The position numbers and the translations under genes were made by a program. From assembly GCA_012932865.1 (NCBI GenBank), contig SAXG01000039.1:248001-312000 (forward strand): a DNA stretch of 64,000 nucleotides, read 5' to 3'. The DNA is from Amylostereum areolatum (taxonomy: Eukaryota > Basidiomycota > Agaricomycetes > Russulales > Stereaceae). Position 1 is the first letter of the stretch, and the number at the start of each line of letters is the position of its first letter. This document shows, in pieces, positions 35,265-48,890 of the stretch. The notes beneath the pieces were generated by a model. It ran no database searches. It worked only from the letters and a program-made list of their open reading frames with translations, and was not told the origin of the DNA.

Positions 35265-38200
35265 ATGGCCTATCACCCCCCCAACAACCAGCACGATCCT
35301 TACTACTCACAACCCAACTCCGCTTTCCACGACGACACCGGTGTCGCTCCTGGCTTGCCCCCAACCTCCGGTTATTCGTCCAACAACTACCTGGTGGGCG
35401 GAAGCCCCCAAACCCAGTATCAGGAATACGAACCCAAGAAGAGCTGGGACGCACAGTCCTACAAGAGCAGCCACGCCGGCTCTCAAGCACATCTCATGCC
35501 CCAGTACGAGATGAGCGACATCCACGCTCCTCCCGTTCCCAGCCTGGGCTACAGCTCCTATGCGCAGCCGAACTATCCCCCTAGCGGTCCGGCGCCTATG
35601 ATGCGCGAGCAGAGCAGCGCTGGCTATTCCATGGCCAGGGAGAAGCTCCTCAATCGCAGGTCTGTCCGCCATGTCGAACTCCAACAAGGCAATCTCGTGC
35701 TCGACGTGCAGGTCCCGTCGCACATTGTCCCGAAGGGCATGGACCATGCCGAAGAGATGACCAAGATGCGCTATACCGCCGCGACGTGCGATCCCGACGA
35801 CTTCATGCGCCAGAAGTACTCTCTTCGTCCTTTCCTTTACGGTCGTCAGACTGAGCTGTTCATCGTGATGACGATGTACAACGAAGATGAGGTCCTGTTC
35901 TGTCGCACCATGAACGCGTGAGTTTTCCGGCGAGGGTCTTTCCTGGCCGCCAATTGATCTGTTTTATCACATCGACCCCTTAGCGTTCTCAAAAATATTG
36001 CTCATCTCTGTGGACGCACGAAGTCGAAGATGTGGGGACCTGAAGGCTGGAAGAAGGTCGTTGTATGCGTCGTCTCAGACGGGCGCAACAAGGTCAACAA
36101 ACGGACCCTTCACGTGTTGTCTCTCGTGAGCGCCTTGTTGTCTAGTGCATACGTTTTGGGGACCTAACGAACGGTGATCTAGATGGGTTGCTATCAAGAA
36201 GGCATCGCGAAGGACACCGTTTCAGGAAAAGATGTCACCGCGCACATTTTCGAGTGAGCGGAATCTTTCCGCTCGGTGGTCATATCTGACCATGGATACA
36301 GGTATACGACGAACGTTGTCGTAACAGACTCTGGAGAGGTATCGACTGGACCGTGTCCTGTTCAGATTGTTTTCTGTCTCAAGGAGCAGAACAAGAAGAA
36401 GCTCAATAGCCACCGATGGTTCTTCAACGCATTTGGCCCACTCATCAAACCCAACGGTGCGTCTCCTTTAGAACTTCCGAGCTCCGCTTATTCATCCGCC
36501 TTAGTGTGCATTCTTCTTGATGTCGGCACAAAGCCTACTGGCACGTCCATCTACGAGCTCTGGAAATGTATGCGTTCCGTTCTACCTCCACACCATTGTT
36601 GACCTGTGATGGTAGGCTTTGACAAACACTCATACGTCGGCGGTGCTTGCGGAGAGTATGTCCCTTCTTCTTTCTGTGACAGGACAGCCTTTTAATAGAC
36701 TTGACAGGATCTGTGTCGAGACGGGGAGGGGCTGCTCAGACATTCTCTTCAGTCCTCTCGTCGCGTCCCAAAACTTCGAGTACAAGATGTCCAACATCCT
36801 CGACAAGCCCCTTGAGGTGTGAACCATTCAATATTGCGTCAGATCATTTTTAACAGGCTTGTTCAGAGCGTCTTCGGCTACATCAGCGTGCTTCCCGGTG
36901 CTTTCAGTGCTTACCGGTACAAAGCGCTGCAGAATGGCCCAGATGGCAAAGGACCTCTTGCCTCGTACTTCAGGGGAGAAGATCTTCACGGTGGAGGAGC
37001 CACCGGCGCAGGACTTTTTGGTGAGCCTCTATCTTATCGTTTTACCGTTTTTCGGCTCACCGATCGCAACCACAGAGCGCAACATGTATCTTGCAGAGGA
37101 TCGTATTCTCTGCTTCGAGATCGTAACCAAGAAGAACGAGGGCTGGACGTAAGTGGTATTGTACAGTTCTTGCCCGCCCCACCTCATCGGTTTACCTACA
37201 GGTTAAAGTATGTCAAGAGCGCCAAGGCAGCGACCGATGTTCCCTCAACTGTTCCCGAGTTCATCTCCCAACGTCGTCGCTGGTTGAACGGCTCCTTGTT
37301 CGCGTCCTTCCATGCAACTATCTTCTTCTTCCGCATCTGGACATCGGGGCAGAACTTCTTCAGGAAGATCGTTCTACAGGTATGCACAACAGGACCCCAA
37401 AGTTGGAACCCATTACTGACGAGGTGTTGCGAACAGATCGAGTTCATCTACAACGCGGTTCAACTTATCTTCACCTGGACATCTCTCGCAAATTTCTACT
37501 TGGCCTTTTTCTTCGTAAGCCAAAATTCGGTCGCGACATGTCACTTGTCGGACAACTAACTGTGTCATGTAGTTGGTATCATCGGCTACCGCGGATTCGA
37601 AAACGGATGCATTCAATTTCTTAAGCGCAGGGGCCGGCAAGGACGTCTTTGACGTGTTCTTGAAGGTACGCTGACGTTTACATGCCAAGATCGTCCTATT
37701 TTTGACGTATCGTTAGCTCTACTTGTCCCTGCTTTTTGTCATCACCGTCTGTTCCCTCGGCAATCGACCTCAAGTGAGTGCGACATACGTCTTGCGGGAT
37801 GAGTCTGACGGCCTTTATCTGAAAGGGTTCGAAATGGACATACACCGGGGCGATGATCCTGTTTGGCCTTTGCAACGTTATCACCCTTTGGTGTGCCGGT
37901 TGGACCATCTACCTCGCACTGCCTCACACAGTTCAGGGATGGGAGGACTTCCCTGGGTACGAAATGTTCTTCACGCGTCCACGACTTGTTTTCTCATCTG
38001 GTGATACAGGCTCGTTGAAAAGAACAAGGCCCTCCAGGAGCTGGTTATCTCCATTGCTGCGACTTATGGACTGTACTTCGTCGCCTCGTTCCTGCACTTC
38101 GAACCCTGGCACATGTTCACCTCGTTCCTTCAATACATGTTCCTCCTGCCAAGTTGTGAGTAGCTTCTCCTTGCTACTTATAGTTCGAGGATACTGAGTG

Positions 38201-38930
38201 ACTTTTCACAGACGTCAACATTTTGAGTATGTGTACACCGCTTCTTCCATGTGGAAGTTATTATTGACGATGTCGTGTTTCAGTGATGTATGCCATGTGC
38301 AACCTGCACGACGTTACATGGTGAGACCGCTTTTTCTTACAGGTCTTGCTGATCTGACGTTGGTGTATGCAGGGGTACAAAGGGTGACAACGGCTCGGCA
38401 AAGGATCTCGGCGGCGCGAAGAAAATCAAGAACTCTGAAGGCAATGAAGTCCTCGAGGTCGAGCTGCCGACGGCGCGTGAGGATGTCGACCGTCTGTGGG
38501 CTGCTGCTCGTTCTTCTCTCCAGCACAAGCCCCCGGAAGAGAAGGAGCACCGTGACGCTGCGACCAAACAAGCGGATCACGACCGCAATAGCCGGACAAA
38601 TGTCGTGCTCACATGGGTTGGCACCAATATGTGAGCTGTTCGTCGTCGTCGTATCTATCCATCTATCTGATACATTGCACTACGTAGCGCCCTTATCGTG
38701 ATTTTTACGTCGACGGCGTTCACTACCTTTGTTCAGAAACACATCGAAGTGGATCAAGATTCGAACTTCAACCCGTATCTCAGCTTCTTGTTCATCGCCC
38801 TGTAAGTAGTTCGTGTCGGCCTGTTCCCGTAGTACGTGCTCATCGATGGATACCACGCAGGGCTGGCCTCTCCGCCGTACGTTTTGTGGGGACCGTGCTC
38901 TATCTGGTCTTCAGACTGTTCGGCCATTGA
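35265..38930 (+). CDS. Chitin synthase, division 1 (class I-III type)
   Basis: Plasma-membrane family-2 glycosyltransferase that polymerises UDP-GlcNAc into chitin. The N-terminal 150 residues are a Tyr/Pro/Ser/Gln-rich tail. The conserved region starts with [21 protein letters not shown], followed by [35 protein letters not shown], the acidic site in [53 protein letters not shown] (EDR acceptor motif) and [11 protein letters not shown] (QRRRW product-site motif). C-terminal membrane segments follow ([81 protein letters not shown]). The gene is split by many introns of about 50-70 bp. No myosin motor or cytochrome b5-like domain is attached, which excludes classes IV, V and VII. All catalytic motifs are intact. 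Confidence 0.95.
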
Positions 38931-39394
38931 TCCCATCGTTTTATCACCACCTTGAGCAACGCCCTTCCTGCTCCTCTGCCGTCTTCTGATTGATTTGTAC
39001 GATAACTTCTCGTCCGCGTGTTTTCCTTTCGACCTTCGCTTTTCAGTGTGCTTTATTCGATATACTATGCCGCCCGCTTTGGTTTGAAGAGGAGAAGAAA
39101 GATCCCGGTTTGCCTACGTATACCCTGGTTTTGGTAGTGCAAATTGATTTTGTACAGTGTACGATAGGATCACGTAGTATCCGAGGGACTTTGGCTCGAT
39201 ACAGTAGCGATAGCATTGAGAATCGATTTTACGGAACTTTCTGGGACTGGGAGCTTGAGCAAGGCGTGCAGGCAGCAGAACAGCAAAGAGCAAGCCTAAC
39301 GCGGCGAACACGTGACTCACACGCGTCGTACGTCAGAGAAGACGGAGAAGAAGCTCGCGAGCTTGGCTGTATATATCCGACGGACGCTTGCACC
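38931..39394. other. Spacer between chitin synthase and NTE1
   Basis: The two plus-strand genes are 464 bases apart. The spacer contains the chitin synthase 3' flank and the NTE1 promoter; no feature is recognised. Confidence 0.4.
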
Positions 39395-42300
39395 ATGAAC
39401 AGCCCAACGACGGACCCACTCACCACCATGGATCCTGGCGACAGACATCCCGTCGTGTCTTTCCTGTCGGCTTTCTTCTGGGTCTTTGGTACGTCTTGTG
39501 GACCCCGCTGTTAGTCTTATACTCACCCGGTATGGGACTGACATCGACGGCAGTGTATCTTTTGTCATGGGTGAAGGCCCTCGTCGCGTTCGTCACCATC
39601 AGCGTTCCACGGCTGATATACTCCATATTGTCCTACTCTATGACGCTCACCGTGCGTTCTGATCCCTTCTCTCGGGTGCCGAGGGGCGTCTAATCGTGGA
39701 CGCTGCAGCTCAATTTTTGGTCCTTCGCGATCATGTTCGTCCTGGCCGCCGTAGCGCTCAACTATTGGATTCGATTCCGATACCTCAATACGTACACGCA
39801 GCTGAAAGAGCCGCCGTTGACCAAGCCCGACGCGCAGGAGCTGCACCCGGATGTGAATACCACCGATGCGCCTCCGGTCTTTCATAACTACTTGGACGAG
39901 TTCTTGCAGGCGGTGAGGGTGTTTGGGTTTTTGGAAAAACCGGTGCGCGTCCTTTTCGTTTTCGAAAGTGATCTTTGGACTGACGCGGTAAACAGGTCTT
40001 TCATGAGCTTGCGCGGCACTTGCAAACCCGGAGGCTCATCGCGGGCGATAGCCTCGCCCTCGACCAGGACAAGAGCTTCTACTGCGTCGTCGATGGGATG
40101 GTCCAGGTGTATGCGCCCTCTGGCAAGCCGGCGGAGTTTCGCGGCGGATCCTGGGACAACGAGGACATGAACGGCTACGAACTCATGAACGAAGTCGGCA
40201 GCGGAGGCACCCTCTCCAGTCTATTCACGATCCTCAACCTGTTCACGGAGGACATCAAGGTCAGCTATCAGACGGACGACGAGGATGTGGATACGCCGCC
40301 GGTCGTGAGAATGCGGCGCGCAGATTCGGATGTATCTCAGCTGGATTTGGATCTGAGGGACAGAGGGGTGACGAGGACAAGGTCTCCATCGGAATCGTCC
40401 TCGGCCTCCACGGTGCACGCGGACGGAACGTCTCCCTCGCCGCCTCCTGCTGGATTGCGCTCGCCATCCACGTTTTCGGACATGCGGCCGCCGTCGCCCT
40501 TGCGCAGGCCGACAGCGCGCAGGATGTCGACGGTTCGGAATCAGTTGCATCATGGCACGGTGGCGCGGGCGACGGAGGACACGACTTTGGCGGTCATCCC
40601 CGCGGAGGCGTTCAAGCGGCTTACGAAGAAGTTCCCGAAGGCGAGCGCACATATCGTTCAAGGTACGTCGATCGTCATCTTATGTGGTTCGTTATGTTTT
40701 TGACGGGTGCTCTTTCAGTAATCATGACCCGCTTTTCTCGCGTTACATTCAATGCTGCTCACAAGTATCTGGGTCTGACCTCGGAGGTCCTTCGAACGGA
40801 GAAGGCCATCAACGATATCGCATGCCACCCACTCCCTGCAGCGTTTTACGAGGGTGGTGGCATGCAGCAATTGCGACAGCGTTTTGACGGCGTGGCCAGC
40901 GAGCCAAGCGAGGCCGAGGACGATTACTTCAGTCGCTGCTCCTCTTCCACTGCTACTTCCTCCAAGGCACCCGCACCATCCTTGCCAAGCGTGACATCCA
41001 GACCTTACCTGAGCGAGAGCCCTGCAATGACCGCCGCGAGGCCTCCTACGATCGGAGGGCGCTCGACGAGACATATGGTCCAAGCGGGCGATCTGCTTAG
41101 CTCGACGCAGAGTGACAGCTACAAACCACTAACCCGGACCATCAGCATCCTCAACACGCCGCGCTTGCCTCGAGGTAGAACCACGTCGGCCACGATACTC
41201 CCCAGCCAGTCTAAACTCTTACAGCTAGAAGAAGACGAGTTCGATCTGCGGGAAGAGGTCATGAACTGCATCGCCGTGTCGATTGGACTGGAGCCGAACG
41301 CGCTCGCTGGGGGTGATGAATCGGTGGAGGTGTCTCCTGCGTTCTCCCCGACGGATGCTTCGAGGTCCTCAAGGGGCGGGAACGGCCCTTTCAATTCGTT
41401 TGGTTCGTTGTCGCTGTTGGAGATGGGCGATGACCAGTCCAGCGCGACAGGTGCGTCGTCGACGGCTAATGGATACATGTCGGGCCTGGACAACGAAGTC
41501 GAGATTTTGTTTTTCCCTGCCGGATCGCATTTGGCAAGGGCTGGGGAGAAGGACACAGGCAGGTTCCTTTGTGTAAGCTTAGGTGCTCACCTCCTGAACC
41601 GTGTATTCTTTGCAGGTCTTTTCTATGTGATTGAAGGCTTCCTCGATATCGTTCTGCCTGAGGAAGATAAGCCCAACGCGGACGAGCGACCCAAGAAACC
41701 GTCAGTAACTCCTTCCCGGAGTTTGTACGAGCAGGACGAGTTCTCGTTTCCATCGACGGATAGCTTTTCTTCCGCTTCGAGCTTTTTAAAATCGTCGAAG
41801 GAAGGCTCAGGGCCAGCCGGGAGACCACCTTTGAAGGATCGCACAACGTTGTTCACCGTCAAGCCGGGAGGCATTGCAGGCTACCTTGGTACGTCAAGTT
41901 AGCAGTAAAACTGCACATGCGTCTGAGCCGCCGTTCTTAGCATCCCTGTCCAACATGGCTTCATATGTCGACATCATTGCCAAAACGGATACCTACGTCG
42001 GCTGTCTGCCTCATGATGCTCTGGAGAGGCTGTTAGAGAAGCAACCGATAGTGTTGCTCACGTTAGCGAAACGATTGATATCTCTGCTCTCACCTCTGGG
42101 TACGTCGTCTTTCGTCGTTTGGTGCAAGCCAACTGAATATGATATCAGTTCTGCAAATCGATGCGTCACTGGATTGGATGCAGGTCAATGCAGGTCAGAT
42201 ACTGTGGAGACCGGGCGATGTCAGCGACAGCTTCTACATCGTCATCAACGGACGACTGCGGGCTATCACAGAAAATGAACAGGGAAACGTCAACATTGTC

Positions 42301-44827
42301 GGCGAATTCGGTCAAGGAGACACGGTCGGCGAGATCGACGTTATCACTCGCTCGCCACGGAGGAACACTGTCCATGCCATTCGTGATACCGAACTCATTC
42401 GGATGCCTCAAACATTGTTTAATGCCATCTCTGTGCGCAACCCTCAGACGACAGCCCAGTCAGTCCCCCCCTCCGTCTGTAGTACGAACCGATGCTAAAT
42501 TCTCGCCATCCAGGTTGCTACGGATGATTGCCTCAAGAGTGCGCAGTGAGGTAGACTCCGCGTCCACGCGGCCTGCGAACACCACCACCGAGCTGCGTCG
42601 AAGCAATACCAATCTGAAAACGGTCGCCATTCTTCCCGTCTCTCGCAACGTCCCCATCGATGCCTTTGCTCGCAAACTGCACGCAGCTTTGGAAGGTATC
42701 GGCGCGCCGACGTCATACCTCAACCAAGCCTCGGTATCGACGAAGCTAGGAAGGCATGCGTTCACGCGGATGGGAAAACTCAAGACGGCTGCGTGGTTGG
42801 CCGACCAGGAGCAAAGATACAACATCGTGTTGTACGTCGCCGATTCTGCGGTAAGCAGCTCGTGGACGCAGACCTGCATAAGACAGGTAAATACTAAATA
42901 ATGGCAGCACTTGATGATTGAAGGCTAATGTCTGGCTGTAGGCTGACTCGGTCATGGTGGTTGGAATGGGCGATGATCCGTCGATTGGAGAGTATGAACG
43001 CTTGCTCTTGTCGCTGAAGACGACGGCTCGGAAGGAGCTCGTTCTTCTACACCCGGATCGCTCTGTCATCCCTGGTTCGACTCGTGAATGGCTGAAGGTA
43101 CGTTCCTATACTCCTGTGTAGCAATTACTGACATTTCAATAGAATCGTCCATGGGTACACCAGCATATTCATGTGGAACTGCCAGTGAGTTCGCTATGCA
43201 ACTCTATGATGGGAATGAACTCAGCTTTTGTGACAGGGCCTGAAGTTACCCGTCTCGAAACCGGCGTCTCCCCCGCAAGATCCAGCGGCTGTCACCGCTT
43301 TGAAGAATTTGAAAGATATCGTCCAGAGCGAAATTCAGAAGTACCGAGGTGGCGGTTCCGACGCAAGACCCCAACGGCAGCCGCATACCAACGACTTTTC
43401 TCGGTTGGCTCGTAGAATATGCGGGAAGACCATCGGGCTGGTACTTGGCGGCGGTGGGGCGAGAGGCGTTGCGCATCTAGTGAGTTGGATGTCGATGTGA
43501 GCTACCATGAGCTAACTGGGCGTGGCTGGCAGGGGTTGCTGCGAGCTATGGAAGAGTATGGCATTCCTATCGACCATATCGGTGGTAAGGCTCTCCATGT
43601 AACGGCCAATTCCTCTTTTCTGACAGTCCTTTAGGAACCAGTATCGGTGCCTTCATCGGAGGACTGTATGCCAAGGAAGGTGACCTAATCTCCAGTGCTG
43701 GAAGGGCTAAGCAGTTCAGTGGACGCATGGGTAATATCTGGAGAATGCTGTCCGATGTCACATATCCTATCGTGGCATACACCACGGTACGTCACTGTTT
43801 CCTCAGGGTGCACCCCCTTCTGATGAGCAGCCGGTAGGGCCACGAATTCAACCGCTCTCTCTACAAGGCCTTCTATGATCTGCACATCGAGGACATGTGG
43901 CTTCCATACTTCTGCAATACAGCCAACATAACGACATCGAATATGGATATCCACGAAACTGGGTATGCTTGGAGGTACATTCGTGAGTGTTCACCTGATG
44001 GGGAACATCTTGGGAGCTTACAGCTTCTGCAGGGGGGTCAATGACCCTTGTTGGCCTTTTACCTCCACTCTGCGACCAGGGCAACATGCATGTCGACGGA
44101 GGATACAGTAAGCGACATTTCCTTTTCAGACGCACATTGCTGACTTCGGATCTTTCCTCAGTGGATAATCTTCCGGTGAGTTCTGCGTCAGACTTCAGAC
44201 CCGCTGATTTACTGAATTATCATCCAGGTCTCGGCTATGTTCGACATGGGCGCAAGTGCGGTGTTCGCCTCGGACGTCGGCTCCGTAAGTTTACGGACAG
44301 TCTCTATACTCAGTACGGTTCTCATTGGACGTTAGCTCGACGATAATTCGCCACGACACTTCGGTGACAGTGTATCCGGTTGGTGGTTGCTGATCAACAG
44401 GTGGAATCCATTCTCGAGTGCGAAGTCGGTTCCTGCGATTACAGAGATTCAAAGCCGTCTGGCATAGTACGTTGCTTCTCTATATGGTACGATAACCTTC
44501 TTACGAAACACTTCTCAGTGTTTCGAGTGTGCGGACCCTTGAGGAGGCCAAAGTTGCCCGGGGCTGTCTGTATATGTCAATGCCTGTGCAGGAGGCAAGT
44601 CCTACCGTTGCCCATGACACCAGACATCGCTGACATCTCTTCATCAGTTTGGCACACTTCAGTTCAGCAAATTCGAAGAGATTCAAGAGAAGGGTTACCA
44701 CGAGGCCCTGAAACTTCTGGAAAAGTGGGATGAGGAAGGTAAACTCCCATCGACATACATCGAGGGGAAGGACATGACTGCAAGGAGGAAGAAGAAGGGC
44801 CAGAGCGCGAGGAGAAACTCCATATAA
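39395..44827 (+). CDS. NTE1: NTE1-type lysophospholipase (neuropathy target esterase homologue)
   Basis: ER-membrane phospholipase B that deacylates phosphatidylcholine in fungi. Start is ATG 39395 ([11 protein letters not shown]); an intron at 39489-39552 joins FWVF to VYLLSW. Two membrane segments follow ([28 protein letters not shown]). The cyclic-nucleotide-like domains come next: [19 protein letters not shown] with [13 protein letters not shown], a second region around [19 protein letters not shown] with [11 protein letters not shown], and a third with [12 protein letters not shown] and [11 protein letters not shown]. Long Ser-rich linkers separate them. The patatin domain has the oxyanion loop [13 protein letters not shown], the nucleophile elbow GTSIGAF and the catalytic Asp in HVDGGY. 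The C-terminus is basic. All catalytic residues are present. VPS33 starts 184 bases downstream on the same strand. Confidence 0.94.
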
Positions 44828-45011
44828 TCATTCACTCATCTACACGCTAATCGACTCTGTATCCATGTTGCTGCCTGTACCTCATATGTATACTATCGCA
44901 AATTATCTTGTTTTCTGGCTGGTCCGACTTGACTGGGAAGATGTCGAGATGTTTAGTTCACGCGGTCATACGTACAACCAACTTAGCACACAGCCGGCGG
45001 AATTGGCCTCA

Positions 45012-47731
45012 ATGGCTTCCACCTCTACCTCCACTGCACCGTTCGGACAAAAGCAAGATACTAAGGATCTGCCAGATGTCTCGACGCTCAAGGAAATCGC
45101 GCGTAATTCACTTGTGCTAGCATTGAACGCGGTGCGTTGATTTCAGCGCAAGCCTTGCATGAGAAACCTGATTTCTGGCGCAGGTGAATGGAGCCAAGAC
45201 GCTTGTCCTGGATCCAACATTGGCGGGTCCGCTGAGCCTCGTCGCAGAGGTATCGCTGCTGCAGGTATGTCGGATTATACATATTCTGCGAGGCAAGGTG
45301 GCCTGATGCCGTGTATGGTGCAGCAACATGGAGTGGACAAGATGTTTTGGTTGGAGTCAGGTCCACTAACAGCTGGAACGACCAATATCGTGTATCTTTG
45401 TCGACCGCTCATCAGATGCGTGAAGATCGTGGCTGGTGCGTAATTCGCTCATATAGTCTGCTTCGGAGTGCTCAAGTATGCGCTAGACCAGATCAAGCGT
45501 CACGGCAGGGAGGGAAAGAACCACACATACACATTGCTCCTTGTTCCTCGAACATCCACGGTCGTTTCAAGAGTGCTAGAGGATGAGGGCGTACTCGGAG
45601 ATGTCACGATTTCGTCGTACAACCTCCAGTTTATTCCGCTGGCGGACGACGTCATTTCTTTGGAAAACGAGAACGCATTCAAGGAGATATGGGTGGTGCG
45701 TAGCAAGCTGCTGTATCTCAAGGCTTCCATACTGATCTATACGCGTAGGATGGAGACGAGACGTCCGTGTACAATTCTGCACAGGCTCTGTATACAGTGC
45801 AGAAGCTGTTCGGTCTGTTTCCGCGAATAGTGGGCAAGGGAGACGCTGCAGGGGTACTTCTATCACGTAGAACGCGTGCAAGTGAACTGATTATTCCTGC
45901 AGCGCCTCATAGACCTTCTGTCCCGCCAGACGACACAATCTACTAAAGGCGAACCAAACGACTCTCCTTCATCTACCGACACTTTCGACTGCCTCATTGT
46001 CATCGATCGACGAGTGGATATGATTACACCTCTGCTAACCCAACTAACCTACGAGGGCCTCATTGACGAGGTCATCGGTATCAAGAACTGTATGTCTCCA
46101 TCCGTGCTTGTGCATCCAACGATGGACATTGATGCTCGATGTACTAGCTCATGTAGAAGTCCCTGCTTCTTTGTTGGCTGCCCCTTCAAATCCTGCTGCG
46201 CCACCGACGGCTTCTGCTTCCACTGCTCCCGCACCCGCTCTGGCGAAGGAAAAGAAGCGAAAACACCATCTATCATCTGCCACCGACCCCATCTTCGCCG
46301 AGTTACGGGATATGAACTTCGCCTCCGTGGGGAAGAGCCTCAATCGAATTGCGCGACGATTGGACGACGATTATAAGGTGCGCGCGACCACCTTAGCTTG
46401 GCGTATCGTGCATAATTTAGCGCGTGTGTAGGCACGCCACAATGCGAAATCCCCAGCTCAGCTGCGCGAGTTTGTCGGTAAACTGGGCGGCCTTCAGACC
46501 GAACATCAATCCCTGAGGCTACGTGAGCTCTTAGCCTATGCGCGTTGTACGTCCGCCAACTGAATGAGTTCGCAGATACGGGTCTCTCCGAAATTCTGAT
46601 GCCCTACACGAGGTCCGAGGTCTTCAACAAATCACTGGAGATCCAACAAAGTGCGCACTCCCTTGACTTGACTCTGTCGTGTCTCTTACGCGCTTTCTAG
46701 ACCTCTTAGCGTCATATGATGTTTCCGCCCAAATCACGGCCATAGAAGATTTGTTGGCCCAGGGGGCAGATATGCAGCTGGTGGTGAGGCTTCTCTGCCT
46801 TGCGAGCATCACCGCCGGAGGCATCAAGAGCAAGTCACTCGAGAATATCAAGCGTGAACTTCTCCAGGTTCGTCCACTCTGCTTTGGGATGTTTGTGTGC
46901 CCTGACGAGTGACACAGACGTATGGATACTCCTTCCTCCCTCTGCTATTATCCCTGGCTGCACCACCCCTGTCGATACTCTTACCCAACCCGTTGCCCCC
47001 CTCAACGCCACCTGAGGTCGTGAACACCAAATATCCTTTCCCCTCTGTCAGGAAATCCCTTCGGCTGGTCGTCGACGGAGCGGACGACTCGCTAGACGAA
47101 CTGGAGAACGACATCAGCTATGTTTACTCTGGCTACGCCCCTATCAGTGTACGGCTTGTTCAATGCGTCGCCCAGAAAGGCGGGGTGTTGAGCAATCCCG
47201 CAGTAGGTAAAGTCACTGCCGGAGACGAGGAGTCGGCGGCCGGGGATGGACGTTCTAGCGCGGTTGGTAAGATGCAGGCGCATCCGATCGTCGGTTTCAA
47301 GGGCTTTGAGGACGTTGTTGCGAGCATCCCGGGGAAAACAGTCGATATCTTCCAAAAAGGGATAGGCGGGAACGATGCCGGTACCTCCTCAGCGGCGACG
47401 TCGCGTGAGTAGAGTTCGTCTGAAATGTTGAAAGGCCTCCTGACCGTGGGGGGACGGGTTGACAGTGCCTCAGCACGAGCGGTCGACGACGACAGTCGTG
47501 TTCTTCCTCGGGGGATGCACGCACACAGAAATAGCGGCGCTTCGGTGGGCGGGAAGGCAGAATCAGGGTAGGCTTTCGAAGCTGACCGCTCTCAGGACTC
47601 CCTTTGATTATTTTTGTGCAGGACGAAAGTTCCTCATTGCGACCACGGGAATTGTGAGCGGGGCGGGCCTGGTCGAGAGTATCTCGGGGACTGGAAGGGC
47701 CGTGTCCAATTCAAGGGATGCAGGATTATGA
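45012..47731 (+). CDS. VPS33: VPS33, Sec1/Munc18-family vacuolar sorting protein
   Basis: SM-family subunit of the HOPS/CORVET tethering complexes that assembles SNAREs for vacuolar and endosomal fusion. Start is ATG 45012 ([13 protein letters not shown]), preferred to the open frame further upstream because conserved sequence follows soon: [32 protein letters not shown] and GVDKMFWLE. Further blocks are [60 protein letters not shown], the SM signature [28 protein letters not shown] and [20 protein letters not shown]. The C-terminal domain carries VVFFLGG and [12 protein letters not shown]. Many short introns. A Pro/Ala/Ser-rich insertion after VIGIKN contains the basic patch KEKKRKHH. The stop is at 47729-47731. 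The 184-bp gap to NTE1 leaves a very short promoter. Confidence 0.93.
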
Positions 47732-48558
47732 TGCACCGGCATGTCATGAGCAGGGGTATTTTGTGGTGGACATGTGGTGAATTCTATACGCTCTGGGGGT
47801 ACCGTGCCACGCTGTTTTTGACTTTGGCCTGGGCGGCGGGCCCCGCGTTATCTGCCGTAAAGCCGACATGATGGAAGAGGCAGTTCGTACACGACTTCTC
47901 TTCGGTTTTGCATGGCAGTAGAAGGAGAATGCTGGGGACGCGTGTGGTTCGCGTGTAGATGGTAGGCGAGGAATCCGGTATTTTAAGGTTGACAATGACT
48001 TGTAGTTTGCGGGATGACTAGGAGGGCCTGAGGAGGACCCCGGAGCACCGCTATGTGAAGTGCCCATGATCGCGGCTCAGCCCTGCTTCTCTCTGAGCCT
48101 GCGGCTCTCTCTCTCCTGCAGGGCCTTATACTCAGCAAACATGTGGCTTCACAACGGACATAAAGAAGGCGCGGGGGGCATTGAAACCGAACTGATGGAC
48201 GCACAGACCAACTACTTAGCGGTATCCGAGGGCTAGCGTCTTTTAGCGCAAGTGTTCGCTGTATAACTACAAACAGCCCGAGTTCGATTTCAATCGCGTT
48301 CTTTCCCCCCAATCACCACATCCCCTCTTCCACCTCGGTCCCCCTTCCCCCTCCCAAGTCTTCCGGTCAGTCCCCTCCTCATTTTCTCCCGAGACAGTCC
48401 TCTCACTCGGTCTGTTCATTTTCTGTCCAACCTCTGTTTCCGTATAACCCGTCTCGAACTTGTTGCGTGCTCGTCGGCGGGTTTTTTTTCCATCCATTTT
48501 CTTCCCTCGAGCAGACCCATTCCCCTGCGCGCAGTGACGTGTCATCGTCCGTGCTGTA
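47732..48558. other. Intergenic region before the small HMG/YABBY-like gene
   Basis: This holds the VPS33 3' flank and a pyrimidine-rich promoter or 5' UTR (about 48300-48540) for the next gene. No other feature is recognised. Confidence 0.4.
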
Positions 48559-48890
48559 ATGCCCCCGCGCGCGAAGAAGGCAGCTGGCGACAAGCCTGAG
48601 AGGAAGAGTACGCCGAATTTCCCTCGTGTACCCCCTGAACGTGCGTTGCTGAACGGGACGCGTTTTCAGCCAAGTCGTCGGGTGGTGGAGGTCGCAAAAA
48701 GCTCACTGCGTACAACAAGTTCATGCAGACCGAGATGGCGCGTCTCAAGGAGACCCAACCGGATATCACTCACCAGGAGCGGTGCGTCCCCCTTTCGCTC
48801 GTGTGTGGAAATGAAACTGAAGTGTTGGGACGTAGATTCAAGCTGGCGACGAGCAATTGGACGGCGGCTAAGGAAAAGAGCAGCAAGTGA
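48559..48890 (+). CDS. Small HMG/YABBY-like DNA-binding protein, 71 residues
   Basis: Three exons (48559-48607, 48670-48781, 48836-48890) splice to a 71-residue basic protein. After a Lys/Ala/Pro-rich start (MPPRAKKAAGDKPERK) and a Gly patch, the core reads RKKLTAYNKFMQTEMARLKE, then HQERFKLATSNWTAAKEKSSK. This is the helix pattern of a YABBY/HMG-box-like domain (TAYN-x-F with a later F-K-x-A-x-x-N-W). Such mini-proteins are probably nuclear and bind DNA, perhaps as chromatin accessory factors. Its role here is inference. Both introns preserve the frame and their donors and acceptors are canonical. Confidence 0.78.
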
